Below are positions 52,116 to 60,472 of a DNA stretch of 64,000 nt, in pieces (position 1 is the stretch's first letter; each line of letters starts with the position of its first letter). Source of the stretch: JBAZTO01 sp041661865. GTDB taxonomy: Bacteria; Planctomycetota; Phycisphaerae; SM23-33. The stretch is from positions 1 through 64,000 of the forward strand of contig JBAZTO010000013.1 of NCBI GenBank assembly GCA_041661865.1, read 5' to 3'. A program made the translations under genes and the position numbers. The notes beneath the pieces are model-generated. The model saw only the letters and a program-made list of their open reading frames with translations. It searched no databases and was not told the DNA's origin.

Positions 52116-53444
52116 TCAGATCTCGATCTTCTTGAACTGCGGCAGGTAGGGTTGGTTCTTGCGGAGCATCTCCTGGACCATCTTCTTGATCTCAGCCAGC
52201 GAGAGCACCGCGGCGCTGAGGGGATCGTAGCAGACGGCGTGGTAGACGCCGGTGGGGTCGCCGGTGAGGGCAGCCTCCACGGCCATCTCCTCGACGGCGA
52301 CGCTGACGTTGTTGAGGGCGGCACACTGCGGCGGCAGCGCGCCGACGTAGATGGGATTGAAGCCGCGCTTGTCGGCCAGCACGGGCACCTCCACGCAGAC
52401 GTTGGGCGGAAGGTTGGTGATCAGGCCGGTGTTGGGCACGTTGCCGTGGAACTTGTACAGTTCGCCGCCCATGCGGGCGTTGATGATGCAGGCGGCGTAC
52501 TCGTTGCCGCGGGCCAGTTTAATTGAATCGGGCCGGGCCAGCCACTCCTGGGCCTTCTTCCTCCAGGTCTTCTCGATCTTGCGATACTCGTTCACGATGT
52601 AGGCGTAGTGGCCGGGGTTCCAGCCCGTGCCCGGAGTGCAGTACTTCGCGATCAGGTCCTTCCGCTTGCGGAACCACCAATTGTACTCGCTGTTGTGCCC
52701 GCTGGACTCGGTGACGTAATAGCCCAGGGCCAGGAACATCTCGTTGCGGACGATCTCCTCGCGGTAGATATCGCGGTCGGTGCTGACGGCCTTGCGGAGG
52801 GCCGGGTAAGCATCCTTGCCGTTGCGCTTGTATTCCACGTACCAGGCCTGGTGGTTGATGCCGGCCGAGACGTAGGTGATCTCGTCCATCTTGGCCCCGA
52901 TCCACTTGGCCAGCATCTCGGCCGTGCCCTGAACACTGTGGCAGAGGCCCGTCACCTGGATGCGGCTGGTCCGCTGCATGGCCCGGCAGAGCATGGCCAT
53001 GGGATTGGTATAGTTGAGCAGAATGGCGTTGGGGCAGTACCGCTCCATGTCCCGCGCGATGCTGACCATCGTGGGGATGGTCCGCAGGGCGCGAAAAACG
53101 CCGCTGACGCTACGGGTGTCGCCGACGTTGGTGTCCACGCCGTACTTCTTGGGGATCAGGATGTCGTGCTGCCAGACATCCAGGCTGCCGCACAGGATGG
53201 TACACAGGACGGCATCGGCGCCCTTGAGGGCCTCGGCGCGGTTCATTGTCGCCACGACCTTGGCCGGATAGTTCCCGCGGTCGATGATCGCCTGCACCGC
53301 CTGCCGCACAAACTCCAGCCGCTCCTTGTCGATGTCCATCAGGACTATCGTGGAATCCTGCAAGAGCGGGAAGGTCAGGATGTCCCGCACCAGGCCGCGA
53401 GTGAAGCCCAAACTACCTGCACCGATAAACGTAATGCGCGCCAT
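52116..53444 (-). CDS. Glycoside hydrolase family 4 (alpha-galactosidase-like)
   Basis: The 442-residue protein is a GH4 enzyme, which uses NAD+ and a divalent metal and cleaves glycosides by a redox-elimination route. It starts MARITFIGAGSLGFTRGLVR (NAD fold). GDTRSVSGVFRALRTIPTMV, LLNYTNPMAMLCRAMQ, GLCHSVQGTAEML (metal-binding C and H) and VSAGINHQAWYVEY (second metal histidine) follow. The GLCHS and GINH pattern and the 442-residue length fit the alpha-galactosidase/alpha-glucuronidase branches. The ATG at 53442-53444 follows AAAGGAGTTGTG, a strong ribosome site. It lies 81 bp downstream of the sulfatase on the same strand. Confidence 0.9.
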   Translation of the reverse strand: MARITFIGAGSLGFTRGLVRDILTFPLLQDSTIVLMDIDKERLEFVRQAVQAIIDRGNYPAKVVATMNRAEALKGADAVLCTILCGSLDVWQHDILIPKKYGVDTNVGDTRSVSGVFRALRTIPTMVSIARDMERYCPNAILLNYTNPMAMLCRAMQRTSRIQVTGLCHSVQGTAEMLAKWIGAKMDEITYVSAGINHQAWYVEYKRNGKDAYPALRKAVSTDRDIYREEIVRNEMFLALGYYVTESSGHNSEYNWWFRKRKDLIAKYCTPGTGWNPGHYAYIVNEYRKIEKTWRKKAQEWLARPDSIKLARGNEYAACIINARMGGELYKFHGNVPNTGLITNLPPNVCVEVPVLADKRGFNPIYVGALPPQCAALNNVSVAVEEMAVEAALTGDPTGVYHAVCYDPLSAAVLSLAEIKKMVQEMLRKNQPYLPQFKKIEI

Positions 53445-53525
53445 CACAACTCCTTTACAAGAAACAAAACTGGCCACCGGGGCCAGCGTCACAAGTCGGG
53501 TATTATGGCTGATCGGCGCGAAGAC

Positions 53526-54839
53526 TCAAGCGGGAAGATCGGCCGTGATGACCGGACGGGCCTCGCCCGCAGCCACCATGGCCTCGATCAGCCGTTGCCG
53601 CATCTGCACGATAACCTCGCGGAATTCGCTCCTGCCGGCCAGGTTGTTCTGCTCGCAGGGGTCGGCCTGGAGGTCGTAGAGGCAGTCGTCCACATACAAA
53701 TCATTGACCGGGGATAGAACACCGTCCTTGCGCGGCGCCATGGCGGAATACGTCCACCGCTCCGTCCGTATGCAGCGGCTGATCTGATGCTCGGTGATCT
53801 GCACGAGGACTTCGTTTCGCCAGTCGCTCGCCTTCCCGCCGACCAGGGGCATCAGGTCGCGGCCGTGCATGTGCGCGGGCGCCTTCAGGCCGCAGCCCGA
53901 CAGCAGCGTCGGCGGCAGGTCCACCAGCGAGACCAGCTCCCTCCGCGTGCCCGTCCCGCGAAAGGCCGGGCCGTCGATCACCAGCGGAATGCGAATGCTC
54001 GATTCGTGGCAGCTCCGCTTGTACTCCTTGTTCCGCGTGCGGAAGTGGCAGCCGTGATCGCTGGTGAACATGACGATGGTGTTATCGTAGAGGCCGCGTT
54101 GTTTCAGCGCGTCCAGCAGGCGCCCGAGGTTTTCGTCCAGGCTGGCGCACATGCCGTAATAGTCGGGCAGTTCTTCGCGCCAATCGCCGCCTTCGCTGGC
54201 GGCCAGGTCCGGCGGAACGTAGCAGTCGCGGTAGCGATCCGCGTAACCGTCAGGTGCGATAAAGTGCATCAGGGTGGTCTGGAAGTGGGGCTCCAGGTGC
54301 GAGACAAACAGAAAGAACGGCCGCTGGCGGTCCTGCTGGACGTAATCGATCGCGATGTCGGTCAGCGCGTCCACCCGGTAGCCGCGAAGACGAACAGACT
54401 CGCCCTCCTCGTCGAAAACACAACCGTCATAAGGATACGACGTGTACTCCAGTGCGTCCGAGGCCCGCCAGAACTTATAGCCGCCGCGAAGCTCCCGCGG
54501 CACCGGCTTTCTGTCCTTGGCCGCCAGATGCCACTTGCCGATGTAGCCCGTGTCATACCCGGCAGCATCGAAGAGCTTGGCCAACGTCGGCACATCAGGC
54601 GGCAGGGGCTTGTTGTTCTTCCAGCAACCGAGCGATGCCGCGTGCATGCCCGTCTGCAACGCCGCCCGCGCCGGGCCGCAGACCGGCTGGCAAGTGAAGG
54701 CGTGCTCGAAGAACGCGCCGCGCCGGGCCATCGCGTCCAGGTTGGGAGTCAGGCCCATCGGATTCCCGTAGCAGCCACAGGTGTCCCACCGTTGCTGATC
54801 GGTAAGAAACACCACGACGTTGGGTCTGTTATCGCTCAC
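53526..54839 (-). CDS. Type I sulfatase (arylsulfatase A family)
   Basis: The 437-residue protein opens NRPNVVVFLTDQQRWDTCGC, whose first aspartate binds calcium. The modification site is CGPAR at residues 54-58 (C-x-P-x-R), where cysteine becomes formylglycine. GYIGKWHLA follows and ends in active-site lysine and histidine; FTSDHGCHF holds the late metal-binding D and H. No signal peptide is visible, so it may be cytoplasmic or start elsewhere. Substrates are sulfated sugars or steroids. Placement beside GH4, UroD-like and GH42 genes suggests desulfation of a galactose-containing glycan. No formylglycine-generating enzyme is in the window. Confidence 0.92.
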   Translation of the reverse strand: MSDNRPNVVVFLTDQQRWDTCGCYGNPMGLTPNLDAMARRGAFFEHAFTCQPVCGPARAALQTGMHAASLGCWKNNKPLPPDVPTLAKLFDAAGYDTGYIGKWHLAAKDRKPVPRELRGGYKFWRASDALEYTSYPYDGCVFDEEGESVRLRGYRVDALTDIAIDYVQQDRQRPFFLFVSHLEPHFQTTLMHFIAPDGYADRYRDCYVPPDLAASEGGDWREELPDYYGMCASLDENLGRLLDALKQRGLYDNTIVMFTSDHGCHFRTRNKEYKRSCHESSIRIPLVIDGPAFRGTGTRRELVSLVDLPPTLLSGCGLKAPAHMHGRDLMPLVGGKASDWRNEVLVQITEHQISRCIRTERWTYSAMAPRKDGVLSPVNDLYVDDCLYDLQADPCEQNNLAGRSEFREVIVQMRQRLIEAMVAAGEARPVITADLPA

Positions 54840-54935
54840 TTGTTACCTTCGTTGCGCAGTCTCAGCCGCCGTTCCCGTCATCGCCATCGGTATTCCGGCG
54901 AGGGCTTTGAGGGGCGGCCCTTCTCAGTGCAATGA

Positions 54936-55145
54936 CGTTGGAAGCACGAGAAGGCTCCTCTGGGAATCGGCGTATATTACCCCGACCCCTGCCAAGACGC
55001 AACAGGCCCAGACTGCGCATTCCGCAACACCGCAATCAGCCTGCTCAACGCCACCGGATGCACAAACACCGCCGCCCGCCTACGCCGCCACGCCGCTCAC
55101 CCGGCTCTGGCGTTGGCCCTCATAAGGGACGACCCTGAGAACTGA
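54936..55145 (+). pseudogene. Open fragment without a start, possibly a transposase C-terminus
   Basis: The 388-bp spacer between the divergent sulfatase and UroD-like genes contains an open stretch of 69 codons after a stop. It has no start codon in a sensible place. It reads KAPLGIGVYYPDP, then GPDCAFRNTAISLLNATGC and NTAARLRRHAAHPALALAL. The look is of a protein C-terminus, perhaps a DDE transposase tail, but I cannot name the family with confidence. The remaining spacer shows one GGTATTCCGG word (54890-54899) and no promoter I trust. Confidence 0.3.
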
Positions 55146-55227
55146 AAGACCCTGGCAGTCATGTGGCGAACGTTGATTCGCCGCGTCGGTTGCTGTACGT
55201 TGTTGGCCGACAACTGCCGGAGAACCT

Positions 55228-56328
55228 ATGTTGAGCTACAGTGGACGTGATGCGCGAACGGTGAATTATCTCAAGACGGTCAACTTTGACTATCCGACGT
55301 GGACTCCCTGTAGCGTGGCCATACTCCCGGCGGCATGGATCGCTCACCGCGAACGGCTTGAGGATGTCGTGCTGGCCCATCCGAAGATCTTCCCGGGTTT
55401 CAGGAAGGGCAACGTTGACTTCGACTTCAAGAAGACTATGCGCAATCCGCTGTATGAACTCGGGCGCCACACGGACTGCTGGGGAACGATCTGGAACAAT
55501 ATTGCCCGTGGGTTCGACAGCCAGGTCGAGCAGGTGCCGCTGTCCGACTGGTCGGCCTTCGACGAGTGGAAGCAGCACCTGCCAGACCCCATGACGGACG
55601 CAGAATTCGGACCGCGCCCGGACTGGGACATTGTCGCCAGGTCCATATGCGATGCCAAGGCCACCGGCAAATTGGGCGCGTGGAGCGGGTTGATGCACGG
55701 GTTCTTTTTCATGCGGTTGTATTATCTGCGCGGCTTCGAGAACCTCATGGTGGACTTGGCGAATGACGACCCAAGGATTCACGAACTCTCCGCGATTGTG
55801 ACGACCTATAACGCCGCGGTCGTCCGCAAGACCCTCGACGTCGGCTGCGAGTACCTGCACCTGGCCGAGGACCTGGGTATGCAGACCTCGCTTCCCATCA
55901 GCCCACAGATGTGGCGCAAGTTCGTCAAGCCCGGTTACGAAGCTACGGCCGGCCAAGCTCGGGACCGCAGCCTGCCCGTGTTCCTGCACAGTGACGGGCA
56001 CATCCTGGAGATCATCGACGACTTGGTCGAAACGGGCATCACCGTACTCAATCCGCAATTCCGAGCCAACAGTCTGGAGGGGCTTCAGGAATATGCCCGC
56101 GGCAAGGTCTGCCTCAGGCAGGATCTCGACCGTCAGTTGTTCCCGTTCGCCACGCCATCTGAGATCATGGATCATGTCGCGGAGGTCTTCGAGGGCCTCT
56201 ACCTCAAGGAGGGCGGACTGATGATCCATGCGGAGATCGGCCCGGATGTACCGCTAAGAAACTTTGACGCGCTTCTGTCAGCCATGGAGAAGGTCTGCAA
56301 CCTACCCAAACCCTCAAGTGTCAATTGA
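55228..56328 (+). CDS. Uroporphyrinogen decarboxylase-like (UroD/MtbA family) protein
   Basis: The 366-residue protein has the UroD-type TIM barrel. Family segments include FYPTWTPCSVA-like VNFDYPTWTPCSVAI, AWSGLMHGFFFMRLYYLRGF, LHLAEDLGMQTSLPISPQMW, VFLHSDGHILEIIDDLVETG (H-x-D/C region) and LRQDLDRQLFPFATPSEI. It lacks the conserved N-terminal R-Q-A-G-R of true UroD. It therefore belongs to the large group of non-heme UroD-like proteins, which includes corrinoid or methyl-transfer enzymes and many planctomycete members next to sugar genes. Function is unassigned. CGGAGAACCT precedes the ATG. It is followed 246 bp later by GH42. Confidence 0.82.
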   Translation: MLSYSGRDARTVNYLKTVNFDYPTWTPCSVAILPAAWIAHRERLEDVVLAHPKIFPGFRKGNVDFDFKKTMRNPLYELGRHTDCWGTIWNNIARGFDSQVEQVPLSDWSAFDEWKQHLPDPMTDAEFGPRPDWDIVARSICDAKATGKLGAWSGLMHGFFFMRLYYLRGFENLMVDLANDDPRIHELSAIVTTYNAAVVRKTLDVGCEYLHLAEDLGMQTSLPISPQMWRKFVKPGYEATAGQARDRSLPVFLHSDGHILEIIDDLVETGITVLNPQFRANSLEGLQEYARGKVCLRQDLDRQLFPFATPSEIMDHVAEVFEGLYLKEGGLMIHAEIGPDVPLRNFDALLSAMEKVCNLPKPSSVN

Positions 56329-56574
56329 CCGTCCGTATGTGTCGATAGACATCCTCTTCTGAGCAGTCCTGGTGACAACGCTCGCATTGTCTCTTGTATG
56401 TTGGGGCGTGTCCTATCCAGCGATGTTTTCCGTGGGTCGGCGACCGCGGGTGTCCAGCCCATAACACCGCCCGTTTCCCGTCACGGACTCTTGCGAAAAA
56501 GCTCAAAATCGTTCAGGATGGAGCCCTGGCAGTCAGGCGGATCAGTCCATTCCTCGATCCAAAAGGAGTTGAGC

Positions 56575-58542
56575 ATGTACGTCGGCGTCGATTTCTATCC
56601 GGAACACTGGCCAAGGGAATTCTGGGACAAGTCCGCGGCACTGATGGCCAAGGCCAACTTCAACGTCGTCCGCCTGGCCGAGTTCGCGTGGGTGATGATG
56701 GAGCCGGAGGAAGGCCGCTTCGAGTTCGATTGGCTCGATGAGGCCATCGCCGTCCTGGCCAAGCGCGGCATCTCGGTCATTCTGGGCACCCCGACGGCCG
56801 TCATGCCCGCCTGGGTCGTGCGGAAGTACCCCGAGTGCATGGCCACCAAGATCGACGGACAGAAGATCGAGTGGGGCGTGCGGAAGAACAATTGCTTCTC
56901 CGCCGGCACGTACCGGCTGCTCTCGCAGCGGATCACGCGGGCGATGGCCGAACACTACCACGCCCACCCCGCCGTCATCGGCTGGCAGACCGACAACGAG
57001 TTCGGCACCCCGATGTGCTACTGCGACAGTTGCCGCGCCGGCTTCCACGATTGGCTCCGCGCCAGGTATCGCACGCTGGAGGAGCTGAATCGCGCCTGGG
57101 GCACCCATTTCTGGGGCCTGCGCTTCGGCGAGTGGTCGGAGATCCCGCTGCCCATCGACACCGGCGGCTGCAATCCGGGCCTGTACCTGGACTGGCGGCG
57201 GTACTATTCGTGGCAGAACGTCACGTTCCAGCGCGAGCAGGTGCAAATCCTCCGCCAGTTATGCCCCAGGCACTTCATCACGCACAACTTCATGGGCCTG
57301 TGGAGCGCGATGGTCGACTACTACGACCTGGCCGAGGACCTGGATTTCGTCAGTTGGGACAACTACCCGGTGGGCCCAGGCCTCAAGGCCGACTCGGCCC
57401 TGGCTGCCGACCTGATGCGCGGGCTGAAGAAAAAGAACATCTGGATCATGGAGCAGACCGGCGGGCCTCCCGGCTGGCGGTTCTTCCACGCCAACCCGCG
57501 CCCCGGCCAGATCCGCCAGGTCGCCTACCATCACATGGCCCACGGCGCCGACGGGCAACTGTGGTTCCGCTGGCGAACTTGCACCGCCGGCAGGGAGCAA
57601 TACTGGCACGGCCTGCTCGGCCACGACGGCAAACCGGGCCGCCGCTACAAGGAAGCCGCCCAATTCGCCGGAGAACTCAAGAAACTCGCCAAACACGTCG
57701 AGGGCACGACCGTCAAGAGCCAGGTGGCGATCCTCTACGATTACGACAGCCTGTGGGTTATCGAGGACCAGTCCGGCTACGAGCAGAACAACTACAAGAA
57801 CGTGGTTCAACGCTACTCCTCCGCCCTGCTGCGGGCCGGGGTGAACATGGATGTGATCTCGCCGCAGAGCGACTTCGCGGGCTTCCGCGTGGTCGTCGCG
57901 CCGGACCTCAACGTCCTGCCCGACGCGCTGGCCAAGCGATTGTCGGCATTCGTGGCCGAGGGCGGCGTGCTGCTGACCGACTGCCGCACCGGCGTCAAGG
58001 ACGAGACGAGCCTCTGCCACCCGCGAACGCTGCCGGGCCTGCTGAGCGAGACACTCGGCGTGGTCATCGACGAATACGAGGGCCTGGACAGCAAGACCCA
58101 GTATCCCGTCGTGGGTCAGGGAGACCTTGCGGGTAACTTCACCGCCGTCCATTACGCCGACTGGCTGAGCCCCAGGGGCGCGGAGGTGCTGGGGGCCTAC
58201 CAGCCGTGGCACATGAAGAAGTTCGCCGCCGTCACGCGGAACAAGTACCGCAAAGGCACGGCCTTCTACGTCGGGACGGTCTTCAACGAGGAAGGCTTCT
58301 ACGACGCGCTGATGGCCTGCGTGCTCAAGGCCGGCCGCGTCCGGCCGATCCTGACCCCGCCGGAAGGCGTGGAGGTCAGCGTGCGACAGGGCAAGGGCAA
58401 GAAGGTGCTGTTCGTCCTGAACCATACCGAGGATGAAAAATCGGTCAAGGTTCCCGTGGGCAAGCTGGAACTCCTCAGCGGAAAGAAAACCGGCGCGACG
58501 CTGACCCTCGGCCGCTACGGCGTGGCGGTCATCAAGCTTTGA
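56575..58542 (+). CDS. Beta-galactosidase, glycoside hydrolase family 42
   Basis: The 655-residue protein begins MYVGVDFYPEHWPREFWDKS, the GH42 barrel start. VVRLAEFAWVMMEPEEGRFE, IGWQTDNEFGTPMCYCDSC and NIWIMEQTGGPPGW follow. E142 in TDNEFG is the acid/base and E293 in IMEQ the nucleophile. Cys148, 150 and 153 (CYCDSC) with an upstream cysteine form the zinc site seen in this family. A trimerisation-like middle domain (from about 390) and a C-terminal beta domain (VLFVLNHTEDEKSVKVP) complete it. AAAAGGAGTTGAGC precedes the ATG, a clear ribosome site. No signal peptide is visible, so it acts in the cytoplasm on imported oligosaccharides. Confidence 0.95.
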   Translation: MYVGVDFYPEHWPREFWDKSAALMAKANFNVVRLAEFAWVMMEPEEGRFEFDWLDEAIAVLAKRGISVILGTPTAVMPAWVVRKYPECMATKIDGQKIEWGVRKNNCFSAGTYRLLSQRITRAMAEHYHAHPAVIGWQTDNEFGTPMCYCDSCRAGFHDWLRARYRTLEELNRAWGTHFWGLRFGEWSEIPLPIDTGGCNPGLYLDWRRYYSWQNVTFQREQVQILRQLCPRHFITHNFMGLWSAMVDYYDLAEDLDFVSWDNYPVGPGLKADSALAADLMRGLKKKNIWIMEQTGGPPGWRFFHANPRPGQIRQVAYHHMAHGADGQLWFRWRTCTAGREQYWHGLLGHDGKPGRRYKEAAQFAGELKKLAKHVEGTTVKSQVAILYDYDSLWVIEDQSGYEQNNYKNVVQRYSSALLRAGVNMDVISPQSDFAGFRVVVAPDLNVLPDALAKRLSAFVAEGGVLLTDCRTGVKDETSLCHPRTLPGLLSETLGVVIDEYEGLDSKTQYPVVGQGDLAGNFTAVHYADWLSPRGAEVLGAYQPWHMKKFAAVTRNKYRKGTAFYVGTVFNEEGFYDALMACVLKAGRVRPILTPPEGVEVSVRQGKGKKVLFVLNHTEDEKSVKVPVGKLELLSGKKTGATLTLGRYGVAVIKL

Positions 58543-58635
58543 CCTGAGTGGCCTGAGTGATCCGGTAGATGTTCTGAACAAGCAAAACGCCAACTTGTTG
58601 CGGCGAAGAGACTTGAGCGAGCGAGAACTATTCAG

Positions 58636-58679
58636 TGTTAAGAGCCGGTTAGAAACGCGTTAATTTCATCTTTCCCCGT
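58636..58679 (+). promoter_or_regulatory. Pho-box-like array upstream of pstS (11-bp spaced GTTA repeats)
   Basis: GTTA occurs at 58637, 58648 and 58659, exactly 11 bp apart, within the units TGTTAAGAGCC, GGTTAGAAACG and CGTTAATTTCA. A weaker fourth unit, TCTTTCCCCGT, follows in phase. Direct TT-A-rich repeats with an 11-bp period are the hallmark of PhoB/PhoP binding sites. The array ends 31 bp before the pstS ATG. TAAAGA or GACAAT at 58694-58703 could be the -10. Confidence 0.55.
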
Positions 58680-58709
58680 CGGCCTGTTTCGGGTAAAGAC
58701 AATAGCCCA

Positions 58710-59606
58710 ATGAAATGGATTGTCGGATCGTTTCTGGCCATAGCCGCGGCAATGCTGTGCTTTTCGTTCTGCGCGGGGCGAAACAATAAAGGCCGGGCCA
58801 TTAATTGTATCGGGTCCACTTCCATCCAGCCCTTGGCCGAGATGCTCTCGCAGGAATTCGACCGCCAGCACCCCGAGTCCATCGTGGAAGTCCAGGGCGG
58901 CGGCTCGACGGCCGGGTTGCAGGCGGTGGCCGAGAACATCGCCGAGATCGGCATGTGCTCCCGCTCGCTCAAGGACGACGAGGCCGGTCGCTTCCGCGGC
59001 ATCCCCATCGCCCTGGACGGTCTGGCCGTCGTGGTGCATCCGGACAATCCCGTCAGCAATCTGACCAAGGCCCAGATTCGCGATATCTTTGAAGGCCGCA
59101 TTACCAACTGGAAGCAGGTCGGCGGGGCCGACGCGACCATTTGGCTCATCACGCGCGAAGAGGGCTCCGGCACGCGCGAAGCCTTTGTCAAGCTGGTGAT
59201 GGAAGCCAAGGACAAGCCCGCGGCCAAGGCCGGTCAGCCCGCTTCAGCCCCGGCGGACAAGGCCGGCGCGGCGCAGGCCCCTACCCAGCATCCGAACCAT
59301 CGAATCTCGCGTAAGGCCATGACGCAGGAATCCAACGGCGCCGTCAAGGAACTGGTCAAGCATAACCGCGGCGCCATCGGCTACATGTCGCTGGGGCTGG
59401 TAAAAGACGAACTGAAGATCCTGGCCGTCGATGGTGTGTATCCTTCGCTCGATGCGGTCACGGCCAAGAAGTATCCGCTGGTCCGTCCGTTTCTGTACGT
59501 CGTGAAGAGTACGCCCAGCCAGGGCGCCCAGGCGTTCATCGACTTTACCTTGTCCGCCGAGGGCCAGCACATGCTCGTAAAGGAAGGGTTGATCAGCGTC
59601 CGATGA
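58710..59606 (+). CDS. pstS: Phosphate-binding protein PstS
   Basis: PstS captures inorganic phosphate outside the inner membrane for the PstCAB transporter. The 298-residue protein has a signal or anchor helix (IVGSFLAIAAAMLCFSF). The binding residues lie in INCIGSTSIQPLAEML (S/T of the first loop), QGGGSTAGLQAV, GMCSRSLKDDE, TREEGSGTREAFVKLV and RGAIGYMSLGLV. A Pro/Ala/Lys-rich insertion (residues about 172-195, KAGQPASAPADKAGAAQA) lies in the region after the SGTR helix. Its stop overlaps the pstC start as ATGA. Confidence 0.94.
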   Translation: MKWIVGSFLAIAAAMLCFSFCAGRNNKGRAINCIGSTSIQPLAEMLSQEFDRQHPESIVEVQGGGSTAGLQAVAENIAEIGMCSRSLKDDEAGRFRGIPIALDGLAVVVHPDNPVSNLTKAQIRDIFEGRITNWKQVGGADATIWLITREEGSGTREAFVKLVMEAKDKPAAKAGQPASAPADKAGAAQAPTQHPNHRISRKAMTQESNGAVKELVKHNRGAIGYMSLGLVKDELKILAVDGVYPSLDAVTAKKYPLVRPFLYVVKSTPSQGAQAFIDFTLSAEGQHMLVKEGLISVR

Positions 59607-60472
59607 AGGAAGCCACCAAGGACAAGTGTATCAGCCTGACACTGCTGGCCGTGGCGATGTCGGCCATCGCGGGCTTGGCGCTGATTACCGCGTTCATCTT
59701 CAAGGAAGGCCTGCCCATTATGGGCAAGGTGGGGACCGGCAGCTTTCTCCTGTCTTCCGATTGGTATCCGCAGGAAGGCCGGTTCGGCATCTTCCCAATG
59801 ATTATCGGCTCGGTGGCCGTGACGATCGGCGCGATGCTCATCGGTGGGACGCTGGGCCTGGGCTGCGCGATCGTGCTGACCCAGTTCTGCCCGCCGCGGC
59901 TGGTGATGTTCCTCAAGCCCAGCATCGAGTTGCTGGCGGGCATTCCGTCGGTTGTTTACGGGTTCATCGGCGTGGTGATCCTCGTGCCGGCCATCGCGAA
60001 GTACCTGGGCGGGCCGGGCCTGTCGGTGCTGGCGGCCTCGATGGTGTTGGGCGTGATGGTCCTGCCGACCGTCACCAGCATCAGCGTGGACGCGCTGCGG
60101 GCGGTCCCCAAGGCCTACCGTGAGGGCTCGATCGCGCTGGGCGCCACCGACTGGCAGACCACCCACATGGTCCTGCTCAAGGCGGCCCGGTCGGGCATCG
60201 TGGCCGCCATCATCCTGGGCATGGGCCGCGCAGTTGGTGAGACCATGGCCGTCATCATGGTCGCGGGCAACACCCTGAACCTGCCCCGCAGCGTACTGGA
60301 CCCGGTACGAACGCTGACCAGCAACATCGCCCTGGAAATGGGCTACGCCGCCGGCGACCACCGCAAGGCCCTGTTCGCCACGGGCGTGACGCTCTTCGTA
60401 ATCATCATGATCCTGAACATCATCGCGCTGACCGTCTCGCGACGCCGCGCCCGAAGGGTGGGTTCAACATGA
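59603..60472 (+). CDS. pstC: Phosphate ABC transporter permease PstC
   Basis: This 289-residue permease has six helices. ISLTLLAVAMSAIAGLALIT is the first, GIFPMIIGSVAVTIGAMLIG the second. IELLAGIPSVVYGFIGVVIL is the family signature, and the coupling loop YREGSIALGATDWQTTHMVL contacts the ATPases. RAVGETMAVIMVAGNT closes the BPD-transp pattern. It overlaps pstS and pstA by four bases on each side, so the operon is translationally coupled. Confidence 0.94.
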   Translation: MKEATKDKCISLTLLAVAMSAIAGLALITAFIFKEGLPIMGKVGTGSFLLSSDWYPQEGRFGIFPMIIGSVAVTIGAMLIGGTLGLGCAIVLTQFCPPRLVMFLKPSIELLAGIPSVVYGFIGVVILVPAIAKYLGGPGLSVLAASMVLGVMVLPTVTSISVDALRAVPKAYREGSIALGATDWQTTHMVLLKAARSGIVAAIILGMGRAVGETMAVIMVAGNTLNLPRSVLDPVRTLTSNIALEMGYAAGDHRKALFATGVTLFVIIMILNIIALTVSRRRARRVGST

